Source of the DNA: Mikania micrantha
Lineage: Eukaryota > Streptophyta > Magnoliopsida > Asterales > Asteraceae
Length of the DNA stretch: 64,000 nt
Reading direction: 5' to 3'
Assembly: GCA_009363875.1 (NCBI GenBank)
Contig: CM018692.1
Span: 90,486,137-90,550,136, forward strand
Notes under the pieces: generated by a model
The model's input: only the letters and a program-made list of their open reading frames with translations
What the model was told of the DNA's origin: nothing
Database searches by the model: none
Shown: positions 23,101 through 33,770 of the stretch, piece by piece
How the letters are laid out: each line of letters starts with the position of its first letter
How positions within the stretch are numbered: position 1 is the first letter of the stretch
Program-made: the position numbers and the translations under genes

Positions 23101-23949
23101 ACCCAGATTGACAGACTAGTCTACTCGAGTATGACCATAGGCCCCAATCATAAGGACTTAGATTTTATTAAATGTTTATTTACTTGTTTAATTAAGCATT
23201 TATAACTGTTTATACAATTGTGTGGTTGATCATATTGTGTGATGAACTTGTGAAATCAACATGGATTTCAAATGATTGTAATGACAGGGACAACAAACAG
23301 AGGAACTTATGGGATTGTGTTAAGGGTAAAAATGCTTAATTATCATTAACAACAGTGTCATATACGGATTAGTATGTGGTGGGACGGTGGCTGGGCGAGC
23401 GGTAAGTTCGACCCTACATATGCCCTATATATAAGCATACCGATTTGGATATTACATGTGAAGTTAATGAGGTTAAGGTCTTTACCAAAGGAGGTTAATA
23501 AATCATTTTTCAATCATTTTCAAATCATTTTCAAATACTAAACTATATGAACTCACCAACCATGTGTTGACCTTTATTTTTGCATGACTTCTCAGGTGAC
23601 GAACAGGTCAATTAGGAAGTCATTTCTTTTGGACTAGGGCTTCAGATAGAAGACTTAATATTTTGGACCTGCATACTTTTGAAGACATCGTTATACAATT
23701 TATTTTGTATATCTTGTGTAAATACAAGATAGTTATTTTATGATGTTTACCATAGATTTACATTGTTAAATTATAAACAATACTGATGTAATTTAACTTT
23801 GTAATTCTATTTTATTTAGCATTTCTCATTTAGATCATGTGCAATGTAAACAATCTGATCACTCCTGATTATCACTCCCGATATCGCGCCCCGGGAACCT
23901 TCCGCCCGACGGGGACTTCGATCCTACCCCGCCGGCTTGGGGTGTGACA
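20120..23949 (+). repeat. 3' LTR of element B
   Basis: Same as the 5' LTR except for one extra T near 22173 and one near 23509. It carries the same palindromes, GAACC array, donor and acceptor motifs, hairpin and GC-rich end. Confidence 0.96.
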
Positions 23950-24889
23950 GTTAAACAGAACGAAACTATAAAGGTTGTTGTTACGAAATGCTAAACCGAC
24001 GAGTTATTCGTATAGGTGACGATCTGTACGAATGATTCTGAGAGTTTAACGTTCTGAAATAATAACTGAACAGTAGAGAACAAGAATCAGAAAGCAAACA
24101 ATAGTCGTGTTTCGAATGACGATTCGAACGAATACGCGGGATGGCGACGCGTTCTGACGAAACGAAAACGAAAACGAAGAACGATCATAAATTTAAGGAA
24201 ATAAAATATTTCTTGTTTTACAATTTTGAAACTCATTATAAATGAATTCAAACGAAACCATTTTATTAATTCGCGAACAAATTAATTAAACGCGTAAAAA
24301 TGATATAAATTGATAAGTAATTTAATACAACGATATTTAAAATAATCTCTAATGATAATCTTATTTTAAGCAACCTAAAAATAATCCTTTTATTTAAATT
24401 ATGAAAAACACGCATAACGTGCCGGATACGCGACAAAAATACGAACCGAGCAACCGAAACAAACCCGAATACCCACGGGGTATTTAAACCCTAAATGAAG
24501 CATTAAAATCATTTTTACATCATCTCTCTCTCTCTCTAAAATTCTCTCAAACCCGTCACCCCCTTCTTCACTTAAATCTTCAACTTCTAACCATAAGATC
24601 TCTCTCATTTGTGGATGAAATCGAGCAAGCTTGGTGTCTAAACGAAGATCTCGAGCTCCCCTACCTGAAAGTACAACTGATCGGAGGATCTCTTCGGCCA
24701 TTTTAGAGGTAATAGGCTTAGAATGTTCGAAATAATAGGGTTTCAAATGAAAACAATAATCCGGCTTCGAACCCCTCACGCACCCTCATGACATCTTTGG
24801 GCATTAACCATGGCATGGTAGTCGTTTAGAACCATCTCACGGACCTCATGAAGCCGATGATGACGATGGTGGGCCGTGGGTTACAACAA

Positions 24890-25490
24890 TGGAGTGGCCA
24901 AACCCTGCAAGGGTGGCCGAACCATTCAAAGAGCCGAACACTGGTGGTTCCCTGACGAACGAACCTGTTGCACCTGCATAACCATCCTACCACCGAACCT
25001 TTGGTTCGTTTGTCACCATCAGCCGAACCCATGGGGTATTCACGAACCTTTACCTTTGCAGCCGAACCCATGACCTCCCTCCTTCACGAACCTAAGTGCT
25101 AGCCGAAGCTATGCATGCATGGACGAACCTACACTACCCAACGAACCATAGAGAGTACCGGTGGCCGAACCTTGGCCATTCCCTACTGTATGACGAACCT
25201 TGAGAAGAAGACCACGAACTCATGCGTACCGCCCACGAACCCATGCATGCCGCCCACGAACTTAACAGCCCTGAATCAATTCCAGCGAACCTTACCTTTG
25301 TAGCCGAACCCTGAGGCTAGTGCAATGGCTTAACCTTGTTGAATCATAGGCGAGCGAACCTAGCATGTGTAACCCACAAACCCTAGGCCGAACCTTATGC
25401 TGGCCGGCGAACCCTAGTCTAAACCAACGACAGCCGAACCTACACCACCTAGGGCCGAACCCAAGATCAATTGCCGTAAACGTTCGCTGG
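24890..25490. repeat. GAACC motif array in A 3' LTR
   Basis: Matches the array at 3440-4020 with many substitutions and an extra segment near 25225-25260 (CACGAACCCATGCATGCCGCC). Most of the GAACC cores remain although the text between them has changed; a count of core against spacer changes would test constraint. Confidence 0.75.
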
Positions 25491-27210
25491 GCACCACGAC
25501 TAATAAGTTTATAACCTTCAGCCGAATTGTTTTCTTTTGGCCCAATACATGAGCAGCCCAATGAAAATCCCTAGGCCCAACTTTATGGCCCTACAAACCT
25601 ATGCGGCTAACCTATGTCTACGGCAAGGAATTATCGAATTGGCCCATTATAATAGATAGGCCCAATATTATCATAAATGGCCCAATAAGATATCCGGTCC
25701 AATGGATTTTAAGTAATTGATAAACGTATGAAGGAAAGTTGAAAATGATGAAAACAATGAACAAACACATTGATGAAATAATCATTTTGTTTGTTATAAA
25801 GTGATAACAAGTTTTAAACAAGTTACATATAGGTTTAAAAGCCTTATATACAAATGATAACTTGCAATTAATGAGCAAGTATGAAGTCTTGAACAAAGAA
25901 GAATTGGAGACGGATAACAAATAAGACTCGCGAGTGTTAGCCACCTTTAGGGCTAACACTAACACTTACACACAATGAATTCTTACAAATGCTTATAAAC
26001 TACAAACACTATGAAATCAATACAGGAGCGTGAACATCATAACAAGTGCAAACAAAGGGCGCGTGCATTCTTATTCTACTTAGTCAAACACTACGGACAC
26101 AAGGTGAGTTCATTTGTCCCTTTTCAAGCTATTTGTTTTACTTTGGGACTGAGAAGCATGTTAAACATTTTAAATAACCTATTGAAATGTTATTTAATGC
26201 TTTTAAACTTAAACATGATGCTTACATTGATACTTATACTTGGAAACTAGTACACTTTGAAAAGCCATAAACTTGATGCTTGAACTTTAAACTTGAAGCT
26301 TGAAACTATATGTTGGATGCTTATGAAACTATATGCTTAAAAGTGAGACTTTATGCTTGTGAAGCTATATGCTTAAACGTGAGACTTTATGCTTATGAAA
26401 CTATGTGCTTGAACATGAGACTTGATAATATGCTATGGAACTCATGATAAAACTATACATGGATGCCTGAAACTATATGCTTGAAACTATTATTTGTTCA
26501 TGAAACATTATGCATGTATCTAACCATGGGCTACGTAATTGCTAAACTTCTGCTAGTGCAGAGCTTGTACCTATGTATTGACATACATGTAAACTAAACC
26601 ATAACGAGGCTAAGCTATTACCTATATAAGAGACATGTAATTGCTAAACTTCTGCTAGTGCAGAGCTTTTGCCTGCTTATTTGAGGTATGTAATTGCTGG
26701 ATTAAACTAAACCATGACGAGGCTAAGCTATTATCTATATAAGACACATGTAATTGCTAAACTTCTGCTAGTGTAGAGCTTTTCTCTGCTTATATGAGAT
26801 ATGTAATTGCTGGATTGTTTGTGTATGCATGGCTTGTGTCTATGTATGAGATACGTAATTGCTAAACTTCTGCTAGTGCAGAGCTTGTATCTTGTATAGG
26901 AGACACGTAATTGCTAGACTAAGCTTAACTAATTCATGAGATACGTAATGGCTATACTTCTGCTAGTGCCGAGCCTGTATCCAGCCGTGAGCTACGTAAT
27001 TCCTAAACTTCTGCTAGTGCAGAGCTTGTACTCACGCATGAGATTAGGGACAGCTAAACTATGTGTGTGTGAAACTATGATGCTTGTTAAACATACTATG
27101 AAACTAATACTGATGAATGCTATAGACTTGTAAACTTGAAACAGAAAACAAAAGCTGTGATGTGGAATGGGTTGATTGGTAGGTAAAAGGCTTAATTATT
27201 ATTAACAACA

Positions 27211-27315
27211 GTGTCATATCTGGATTAGTATGTGGTGGGATGGCGTCTGGGCGGGTTGTAGGCTCGACTCAGGGGTATGCCCTATATATAAGCATACCGA
27301 TTTGGGTATTACATG
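27211..27315 (+). repeat. Conserved hairpin module, A 3' LTR
   Basis: The left arm has changed to CATATCTGGATTAGTATG and the right arm to CATACCGATTTGGGTATTA relative to the 5' LTR, with most pairs kept through G-T pairing. The loop reads TATGCCCTATATATAAG. Confidence 0.7.
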
Positions 27316-28040
27316 GGGAGTTAATGAGGTTAAGGTTTTACCGAAAGAGGTTTGTTAAAGCTATTTTAAACATAAAAACTATATGAACTCACCAACCATT
27401 GTGTTGACCTTGTTTTTCTTACATGCTTTCTCAGGTGAAGACCAGGTTTAAGCTATGGCTATGGGATTGCATGCTAGGTGGCCTACATAGAGGACCTAGT
27501 TGATTTTGGAAGCACATATTTTGTTGATAATACGCATCACTTTTGATATCTTGTACAGATACAAGATATAAACATTTGATTCTTTTGTTAGGTTTACTTA
27601 GTTAAATTACTGAACATTGCTATTATAATTTAACTTTGTAATCCTAGTTTAATGTTGAATGAGCTTTAGTTATTCTTAACATTGATGCTATGTAAACAAT
27701 CTAATCATTTCGATTATCATTTACGATATCGCGCCCCGAGAACTTTCCGCCTGACGGGGACTTCGATCCAACCCCGTCGGCTCGGGGTGTGACACCATGG
27801 TTTATTGAAATGGTGATGGGATGGCGGCTGGATAGGTTGCGATATGCCCTATACATAAACTTATTTCGGTTTATCATGGATGTGTCAGTGATATGATTTA
27901 GTGGGGATAAGGATTCGGAGGTTGACATTTGACAAACGTACTAAATTAAAATAATAATAATGAAAACATTATGCGATGGTGAGATCATAAGTATATTTAA
28001 AAAAGTGAATGTTATTTCAAAAAAGTTAGCCTAATAGTGT

Positions 28041-28172
28041 GTTCGCGTGGGTGACGATCATATGAATACATTTATTAGGAATAATAATTCTTAAACAATA
28101 TTGCATAAATTGTAAATCAAGTCAGAATATGATACGAGCATTGTATTTGTAAAGGTGACGATCTTTATAAAT
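28041..28172 (+). promoter_or_regulatory. Paired GACG-loop palindromes in F LTR
   Basis: The first is GTTCGCGTGGGTGACGATCA followed by TATGAATAC. The second has arms ATTTGTAAA and TTTATAAAT around GGTGACGATC. In D the second has arms ATTCGCAAA and TTTACGAAT, so both arms changed while pairing was kept. Confidence 0.6.
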
Positions 28173-28400
28173 ATAACCTTAAGTTACGCGTTCCAACGAG
28201 ATAACCAAAACAAATGTTTTACGAACTTTAAATTAATAAAGAGGATTTAAAAAATTTATTAGGAATTAACACATTAAACGATTTTAAATAAAATAGTTTT
28301 ACAAAACATTTCGTATTTAAAGATGATTTACGCATAAACCGACAAAATTATAACGATAACGCGTAAACGAAGATAACCGAGCATCCTTGTTAAACCCGGA

Positions 28401-28617
28401 CTATAAAATCACCATCTTTCTTCTTCTTCCTCGTTTTCTCAAGGCACACACTCTCTCTAAAACCAAAATTCCGGAACTTTCTTACTATACAACTTCTCTC
28501 TAAGATATCTCCTTCAATTCACAACCATTTTCATTGATTCTTGTTGGAAATCGTTCCTCCATTCGTATAGATCAAGAACCCACAAAGATTTCAAGCTTTT
28601 AACTGTGATTTGAAGGT
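28401..28617 (+). promoter_or_regulatory. Putative LTR promoter, leader exon 1 and splice donor (F)
   Basis: CTATAAAAT (28401-28409) is a good TATA box. A TC-rich run follows (TCTTTCTTCTTCTTCC, then CTCTCTCTAAAA at 28452). GAAG|GTAGAT gives a donor at 28616. This is the clearest promoter-like block among the families. Confidence 0.5.
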
Positions 28618-28794
28618 AGATCTACACATACTTCTTTGGTTTTGAGATCAAACAAGAACCATATTATTTTATCACCACTTGGACACATTTTTACACTTGA
28701 ACACTTCAAAATCGCATGGTTTACAAACTGATTTGATTTTTGGAATGAACCTGCAACGTTGGAAGGGTTGGAGCTTGAAGATGATGAACAGTAT

Positions 28795-29195
28795 CGACCT
28801 TAGGCTGTCGAACTTAACAAGTTCGACTGGAACTTCTTTGAGACTGATAATGTCGACCAAGATACTATCGAACTTAGCTAAATTCGACAAGCCTTCATCG
28901 AACTTAGGATTGTCTATATTTTCCCATCGATTCTAATGTGTTCGACAACTTCTTCATCAAAATTAATGGATCAAGCCTTGATTTCCATCGATATTAGCAT
29001 GAGCTTCGATATTGTAAGACCATTGATCCTAGTGGGTTGATATTGTCCCATCGATTCTAGGCATGGTCGATATTAATAACGTCGACGAGGGGAGGGAGTG
29101 TCGATACTATAAGTTCGAAGTAGAACTTGGATCTGTCGATACTAACCATCGAACTTGATAATATTGACAGCCTTGTGGATGTGTCGATCTTACTA
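28795..29195. repeat. TCGA motif array in F LTR
   Basis: About 20 TCGA cores, mainly TATCGAACTTA, TCGATATTA and TTCGACA forms, lie in 400 bp at the position where A, B, D and E have GAACC arrays. It is followed by ACATACATACATACATA (29206 region) and AT-rich sequence up to the copia insertion, in which I see nothing else. Confidence 0.65.
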
Positions 29196-29586
29196 ACATC
29201 AAATGATACATACATACATACATAATAATAACTTACTTAAAGAATGTGCTTGCATAACAAGGATATACATGTATGAAGTCATGCATGAATGTACGTATGC
29301 GTATATATTTTTTCAATACATATCTATATAAACAAGTTAACATAAGTTGATTTTGTATTAATTAAAGTCACCATCATCATTTAGGTAAAACTAACAAGTT
29401 TTTAAAACCCTAAGTATGATGGTTTCAACAAAAATAATGACATACTTATTTCTCTATAACTTCGATAAACTCATATAGAGGATGACACGTTTTTAAAATA
29501 AAGGTTAAACACACTAAACACATCACACATTACATATTGATAAAGACACATATACTCATGAAAACAACACACATATAATACCAGGT

Positions 29587-29974
29587 TGTTGCATAACTGA
29601 TTGATTCTTAGAGCCCAACCAAAGACGAAAATTGACAAAGTCAACCAGAGACGAGCTGAAGGCCTGATTTTGGTTATTTTCGTATACAGTGATTTTCGTG
29701 TACTCTAGATTTTCGACTACTCGAACCATTTTCGTGTATAGGGTTCGAGTACTCCTAGAATAGTAAATATAGACGTATTTTGTACTGTTCTAGGGTTGGA
29801 TTCCGGGGACGTGCTCTCTAGACGTATTGAGACACCGTTTTCGAGAATTTCACGAAATATATAAAGCATTTATCTTTTTATCTCTTCTTGTGATTCTATT
29901 GTGGATTCCGCACATTCTAGAGTCGTTTGATGTTGATTGGAGCCATAAAGCTCGAGTCTTGATCGGGACCAACA
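29587..29974 (+). repeat. 5' LTR of the copia element
   Basis: TGTTGCATAACTG ... GACCAACA, 388 bp, ends two bases before the primer site. It has TTCGTGTACTC and TTCGAGTAC motifs and a TATA-like AAATATATAAAG (near 29850). The start is chosen by the TG dinucleotide and the break in similarity to the F LTR; it cannot be confirmed because the 3' LTR is not in the window. Bases 29752-29974 recur at 41298-41520. Confidence 0.7.
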
Positions 29975-29976
29975 AG

Positions 29977-29988
29977 TGGTATCAGAGC
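29977..29988 (+). other. Primer binding site of the copia element
   Basis: TGGTATCAGAGC, two bases after the LTR end, initiator-Met tRNA type. The duplicate is at 41523-41534. Confidence 0.9.
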
Positions 29989-30468
29989 CTTTAAGCTCTT
30001 TTCTACATGAAGGTACAAGCTTTTTAGTGGAAGTTCGATACTTTCTTGATCTTCTCTTCATCATCCAGCTGCTGTTGAAATTTGGGACTCTAAACCTTGA
30101 GAAATTTTTCTGTGGAAAATTTTCAAGTGTTTTCAAGTTCAAAATTTCGAGTTCAAACTTCGGGAATAGATTTTTGAAACATATTTCGAGTATAGTTAGA
30201 AGTTCGAGTACACTGGGGAGTTCGAGTACAACTAGGTTTTTGAGTACAAGACTATTTTCGAGTACACTCTGAATTTCAAGTACACTTGGAGTTCGAGTAC
30301 ACTTGGGTTTCGAGTACAGTTGAAAGTTCGAATACTTGATTTTCGAGAATAGTCTTGGACTTCGGGTAGTTTAGGTATTTCGAGTGCAGCTTGGACTTCG
30401 TGCATTGCTTGGGACTTCGAACTCTTGAGAACTTCGAGAACTTATACTTAGAAAATTTTCTGTTTGTC
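29989..30468 (+). other. Copia leader with TTCGAGTAC motif array
   Basis: Between the primer site and the gag ATG, about ten copies of TTCGAGTACA-like text occur at 30186-30400 (GTTCGAGTACACT, TTTCGAGTACAGTT and similar). The same motif is in the LTR and in the spacer before the accessory ORF (52560-53110). Apparent open frames on both strands here are by-products. No other feature is seen. The duplicate is at 41535-42014. Confidence 0.65.
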
Positions 30469-31905
30469 ATGGCATCCTAAAATCTCACCAACCTGTCCAA
30501 CCTTCTGAACTTAGACAATGAGATTGGCACTGGAACCAAGCCACCTAGGCTCGTGTCAGGGGATAACTTCCAAGATTGAAAATTCAGATTCCAATATTTT
30601 ATTAAGTATACGGACCGGAAGTTATGGAGGTCGATTTGAGAGGGGCCTTATGTGCCTATGTATCAAAGTGAGTTAAATGGGCTTATTCCCAAGGACTCGG
30701 AGTTATACACTGAAAATGACATCCTATTGAAAGAGAAGGATGATAAGGCATACGCCTCAATCACTATGGCATTGTCAACTGACGTGGCACACGGACTCAA
30801 GGAGCATCAGACATCTAAGCAACTCTGGGATGCTTTGGTGGAAAGAATTGAAGGGAATGAGGATATGCGAGAAAGTCGCAAGAAAATGTTGAGGCAACAA
30901 TTCAACATGTTTAATCATGTCAAACGAGAGTCCCTAGAAGCCCAACTCAACCGATTTACTCATCTGATGACTGAGTAGACCAATGCAGGAATTGAAATGT
31001 CAAAGGGAAAAGTAAACAAGAAGCTCTTAAATTCGTTACCATATAACTGGAATTCCAACTACACTACTATCAAGAGAAAAGAGGATATGTATAAGACTTC
31101 TCTCAGTGAGTTGATCTCCATCATCAACTCCTATGACATGGATGACAAACAAAGAGCACTCAATCATGCCAGTTCTATGGGCATTACTCCTGCATCTGAG
31201 AATGTTGGCCTCTTGTCTGTCATCAATTTTCAAGCCTCTGGATCTCAACATTACCAGACCCCCTCATCTCTGTCTGTTCCTTTTGAGACTGCATTCCTTT
31301 TTTCAGGGCAAGTCAGTTCAGTGCCCAAAATCAGCCCAGAGAGTGAAGAGAATTTGCTGCTGTTCAAAGGCTTCATGAACAATTACAATGCTTCCATTGC
31401 TGGAAAGTTGGCACCAGCCAATCTCACTGAAGACAGCTTGGAGCAGATTAACCCGGCTGACGTGGAAGAAATGGATATCTCTTGGCAAATGGCCATGGCA
31501 GTCTTTCGTGCTTAAAAGTTCATCAAAAAGTATGGAAGGAACAGTTTTGGAAACAACCTAGGGAAGAAGCTAGGATTTGACAAGTCAAAGCTGAGATGTT
31601 ACAACTGTGACCATCCGGGTCACTTTGCAAAGGAATGTAAGCAGCCGAAGGTGGGGTAGGAGGGAGAGAAGAAGCCTGATGATATAGCTGCAACTGGGGG
31701 GAGGTGCAAGCACATCCAAGGAACTGGTGACACAGGAAACTGACTCCTATGATTGGAGTGATCAAGTGCAAGAGCTGGAGATGACCTTAAGCCACACATT
31801 CATGGAAGAGGTGGATGAAAAACACAATGAGGTAACAGAAAATCTCTGCTCTACTTCTTGCATTGAGAAGGTTTTTAAGTACCGTTCTCACAATGAGGAC
31901 TTCAT
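30469..31905 (+). pseudogene. Copia Gag, N-terminal part (broken)
   Basis: This is the first part of the copia Gag, the particle protein. The ATG at 30469 starts MAS followed at once by a stop (30478). The same frame continues as a UBN2-type Gag (AYASITMALSTDVAHGLKEH, ERIEGNEDMRESRKKM, QFNMFNHVKRESLEA) with TGA where Trp is expected (near 30577 and 30637), TAG after HLMTE (30976), and a stop after AVFRA. A zinc knuckle CYNCDHPGHFAKEC is at 31597-31638. An extra G near 31699 shifts the frame relative to the duplicate. Element D entered at 31906 after TTCAT, and the coding sequence resumes after 47029. It is a dead gene. Confidence 0.85.
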
Positions 31906-32220
31906 TGTAACATCACTGTACTTTCAGTTGTCCGTACGTCCGTACATCCGTACGATTGTACTGTTACGACTGGAGATTTAATTATTATGAATGATTATGA
32001 AATTATTGATTGACATTGCTGATATTATCACTGTAACTGGTATACATGATTATAATTTATTATACGCGTAAACCACAGGAAGTTTAGTTGTAATTCAACT
32101 AAACAGACCTGTAGTGTTTATCGCGGTTACTTATTATTGATGATAATGGATTAATGGTCTGAGATTTGATTGAGGTTAGAACTGGTAGTTATTTGAGTCT
32201 GGTTACTAAACGTAGTCAAG

Positions 32221-32333
32221 GACACATGGTCATGGTTTATCGAAATAGCGGTGGGACGGTGGCTAGGGCAGTTGCGACTGACCCTTACATATGCCCTATA
32301 TATATGCATATTTCGGTCTATCATGGATGTGTC
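32221..32333 (+). repeat. Conserved hairpin module, D 5' LTR
   Basis: Left arm GACACATGGTCATGGTTTAT plus CGAAATAGC pairs with right arm GCATATTTCGGTCTATCATGG followed by ATGTGTC. The loop has GGTGGGACGGTGGCTAGGGC and TATGCCCTATATATAT. Copy at 43765-43877. Confidence 0.75.
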
Positions 32334-32475
32334 GGTGACTAGGGTTTAGTGGGTTTTGGTTTGGGAAATGATAATATTAAAGTTAAAAAAATGTTGGGAA
32401 TTAATTACGCGAAGTGAGGTTACGAGCATTACTTAAACGTGAATATTAATTCAGAAATGTTAACTTAATAAATGT

Positions 32476-32607
32476 ATTCGCGTGGGTGACGATTCACACG
32501 AATATAATTATTAAGAATAATATACTGAAACGATATTCCATAAATAATAAATCAAATCGAAATACGATACGAGCGTTGGATTCGCAAAGGTGACGATCTT
32601 TACGAAT
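32476..32607 (+). promoter_or_regulatory. Paired GACG-loop palindromes in D LTR
   Basis: First: arms ATTCGCGTG and CACACGAAT around GGTGACGATT. Second: arms ATTCGCAAA and TTTACGAAT around GGTGACGATC. They are about 104 bp apart and about 350-480 bp upstream of the TATA-like box. Confidence 0.65.
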
Positions 32608-32952
32608 ACGTATGCGAGTAACGCGTTTCGACGAGATAATTAAATAATATCTCACGATATTAAATTATTAAATAAAACTTAAAATATTTATTAGGAATCA
32701 CAACCTAAATTTAATTGGAATAATTTAAATTATTAAACAATTATTTCACGATAATAAAACGAAATCGATTTACGAAACAATTTATTTAAACTTATTTTAT
32801 TTAAACGATTTTAATTGAAAAGCTATTTATTTAAAACGAAAATAGTAGAATTAAATGTTTTGAGGTTTAAAAATATTTCATGATGAAAACCGAGTATTTT
32901 AATTATTGTATCGCGATAAAAACGAGACCGGGTACATTGGATCGACACGGGG

Positions 32953-33170
32953 TATAAGAAAGAAAGTCATCTTCTTTCTTTCTCATTTTCTACAAACACT
33001 TTCTCTCTCTAAATTGAATTCCCGTCACCTACCAACACACCCCACTTCTCTCTAAATTTTCTTGATCAATACCCAACGAAATAAAGAGATCTTTGGCTCT
33101 AAACGACCGCGTGAACAAGAGCTACAAGAAGATACAAAGGAACAGAAAGTTCGGGCGACATAACTGAGGT
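32953..33170 (+). promoter_or_regulatory. Putative LTR promoter, leader exon 1 and splice donor (D)
   Basis: GGTATAAGAA, then a TC-rich patch CTTTCTCTCTCTAAA at 33001, then CTGAG|GTAAAT (donor at 33169). Same order and spacing as A and F. Inferred. Confidence 0.5.
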
Positions 33171-33295
33171 AAATCTTGAGTTTTGCTGCGGTTTCTCACT
33201 CTAAGCACTTAATAGATTTCATTATCATGTTCTAAGCAAGTTTGCACCGTAACTATCTTGAAACGCATGTGTATGAGAGTATGAATGTTATAGTT

Positions 33296-33770
33296 GAACC
33301 TGCAATAGTAGTATTTCGATGGGGATGATGACCGGCAGCCATGGGAAAGCAGGGTTCGTGAGCTGAATTGGCCGAACCTTTTGGTGGCCGAACACTAGGC
33401 CTGCAACGAACCTGGCTAACCCTGCAACGAACCTGTAATAGCCTGCAACGAACCCTGGTCCTCTGCAGGTTATCCCAGCCGAACCCTTAACCACGAACCC
33501 TAGCTGCCATGGACGAACCCTTCAATGATTAGCCGAACCCTGGATTCAACTATCATGCAGCGAACCTTCATCTCTTTGGAGTCGAACCCTAGGGTGGCGA
33601 ACCCTAGGGACACCGAACCTTCTTGTCTCATCTGGCTGCGAACCTAAGTGCTGACCAACTGGGCCGAACCCTAGCCGCTTCAGAAGCCGAACCCTTGATC
33701 TATTCGAGCCTTAGACGAACCCTCTTTCAATAGGTTCGACGAACCTGGTCTGATCTGGTAGGGGGTTCGC
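33296..33770. repeat. GAACC motif array in D 5' LTR
   Basis: About 20 GAACC cores (CCGAACCCT, GCGAACCT). One site, 33578-33588, reads GGTTCGACTCC on the minus strand, which equals the Pol III B-box consensus. Copy at 44838-45315. Confidence 0.8.

Larger units (their letters stand above)
11411..23949 (+). mobile_element. Element B: young, complete Tekay-type Ty3/gypsy retrotransposon
   Basis: The 5' LTR is 11411-15238 (3828 bp) and the 3' LTR 20120-23949 (3830 bp). The internal part holds a primer site, an uninterrupted gag-pol frame and a purine tract. The TSD GTTAA is at 11406-11410 and 23950-23954. By eye the LTRs differ only by two 1-base length changes in T runs (near 13465/22173 and 14800/23509), and I found no substitutions. 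All expected parts for autonomous movement are present in sequence. It inserted into the 3' LTR of A. Confidence 0.97.
2228..27794 (+). mobile_element. Element A: Tekay-type Ty3/gypsy retrotransposon, decayed, interrupted by B
   Basis: The 5' LTR is 2228-6299, the primer site 6303-6314, the gag-pol remnant 6466-11126, the purine tract about 11149-11160, and the 3' LTR 11161-11410 plus 23955-27794. The TSD CCATG is present at 2223-2227 and 27795-27799. The LTRs differ at about 9-10 sites in the first 250 bp, so this insertion is clearly older than B or D. Element B sits in the 3' LTR between copies of GTTAA (11406-11410, 23950-23954). The gag-pol carries four nonsense codons and one frameshift, so the copy cannot encode its own proteins. 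Confidence 0.93.
11161..27794 (+). repeat. 3' LTR of element A, split by B
   Basis: The pieces are 11161-11410 and 23955-27794, about 4090 bp in all. Content follows the 5' LTR: palindromes near 24006 and 24106, TATA-like box near 24480, GAACC array 24890-25490, donor GTGAGT near 26104, minisatellites, hairpin 27211-27315, acceptor-like CTTTCTCAG near 27434 and GC-rich end. It lacks a short part of the 5' LTR near 25623 (the CCCAATACCTGTTCTTTCTC stretch) and has extra repeat text near 25225 and 26970. Substitutions against the 5' LTR are frequent. Confidence 0.9.
2213..27890 (+). repeat. Conserved hairpin module, F LTR copy 2, split by element A
   Basis: Only 2213-2227 and 27800-27890 belong to the module; A lies between. 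When A and one CCATG are ignored, the left arm (GACACATGGCCATGG, then TTTATTGAAAT) pairs with the right arm ATTTCGGTTTATCATGG followed by ATGTGTC. The loop contains GGTGATGGGATGGCGGCTGG and TATGCCCTATACATAA. A therefore integrated inside one arm of this structure. Confidence 0.65.
1744..29586 (+). mobile_element. Gypsy LTR fragment (F), split by A and cut by copia
   Basis: Visible F sequence is 1744-2227 and, after element A and its duplicated CCATG, 27800-29586. It starts TGTAACATCACTG like the D LTR and shares with D the blocks ACTGGTATACA, AAACCA.GG.AAGTTTAGTT, two GGTGACGATC palindromes (28041 and 28145), a TATA-like box (28401), a TC-rich patch (28452) and a donor AAG|GTAGAT (28616). The copia element begins at 29587 immediately after CCAGGT, at the place where D has CAGGTGAGTTC. 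The 3' third of F should therefore lie beyond the copia element, outside this window. No coding part of F is visible. Confidence 0.7.

Noticed and set aside
29870..30272. Serine-rich frames on both strands in the copia leader
   Set aside because: They come from the TTCGAGTAC repeat motif. Sense and antisense frames overlap fully and precede the real gag start.
33578..33588. tRNA gene or SINE suggested by a perfect Pol III B-box
   Set aside because: No A-box at the right distance, no cloverleaf and no poly-T end were found; the match arises within a GAACC array.
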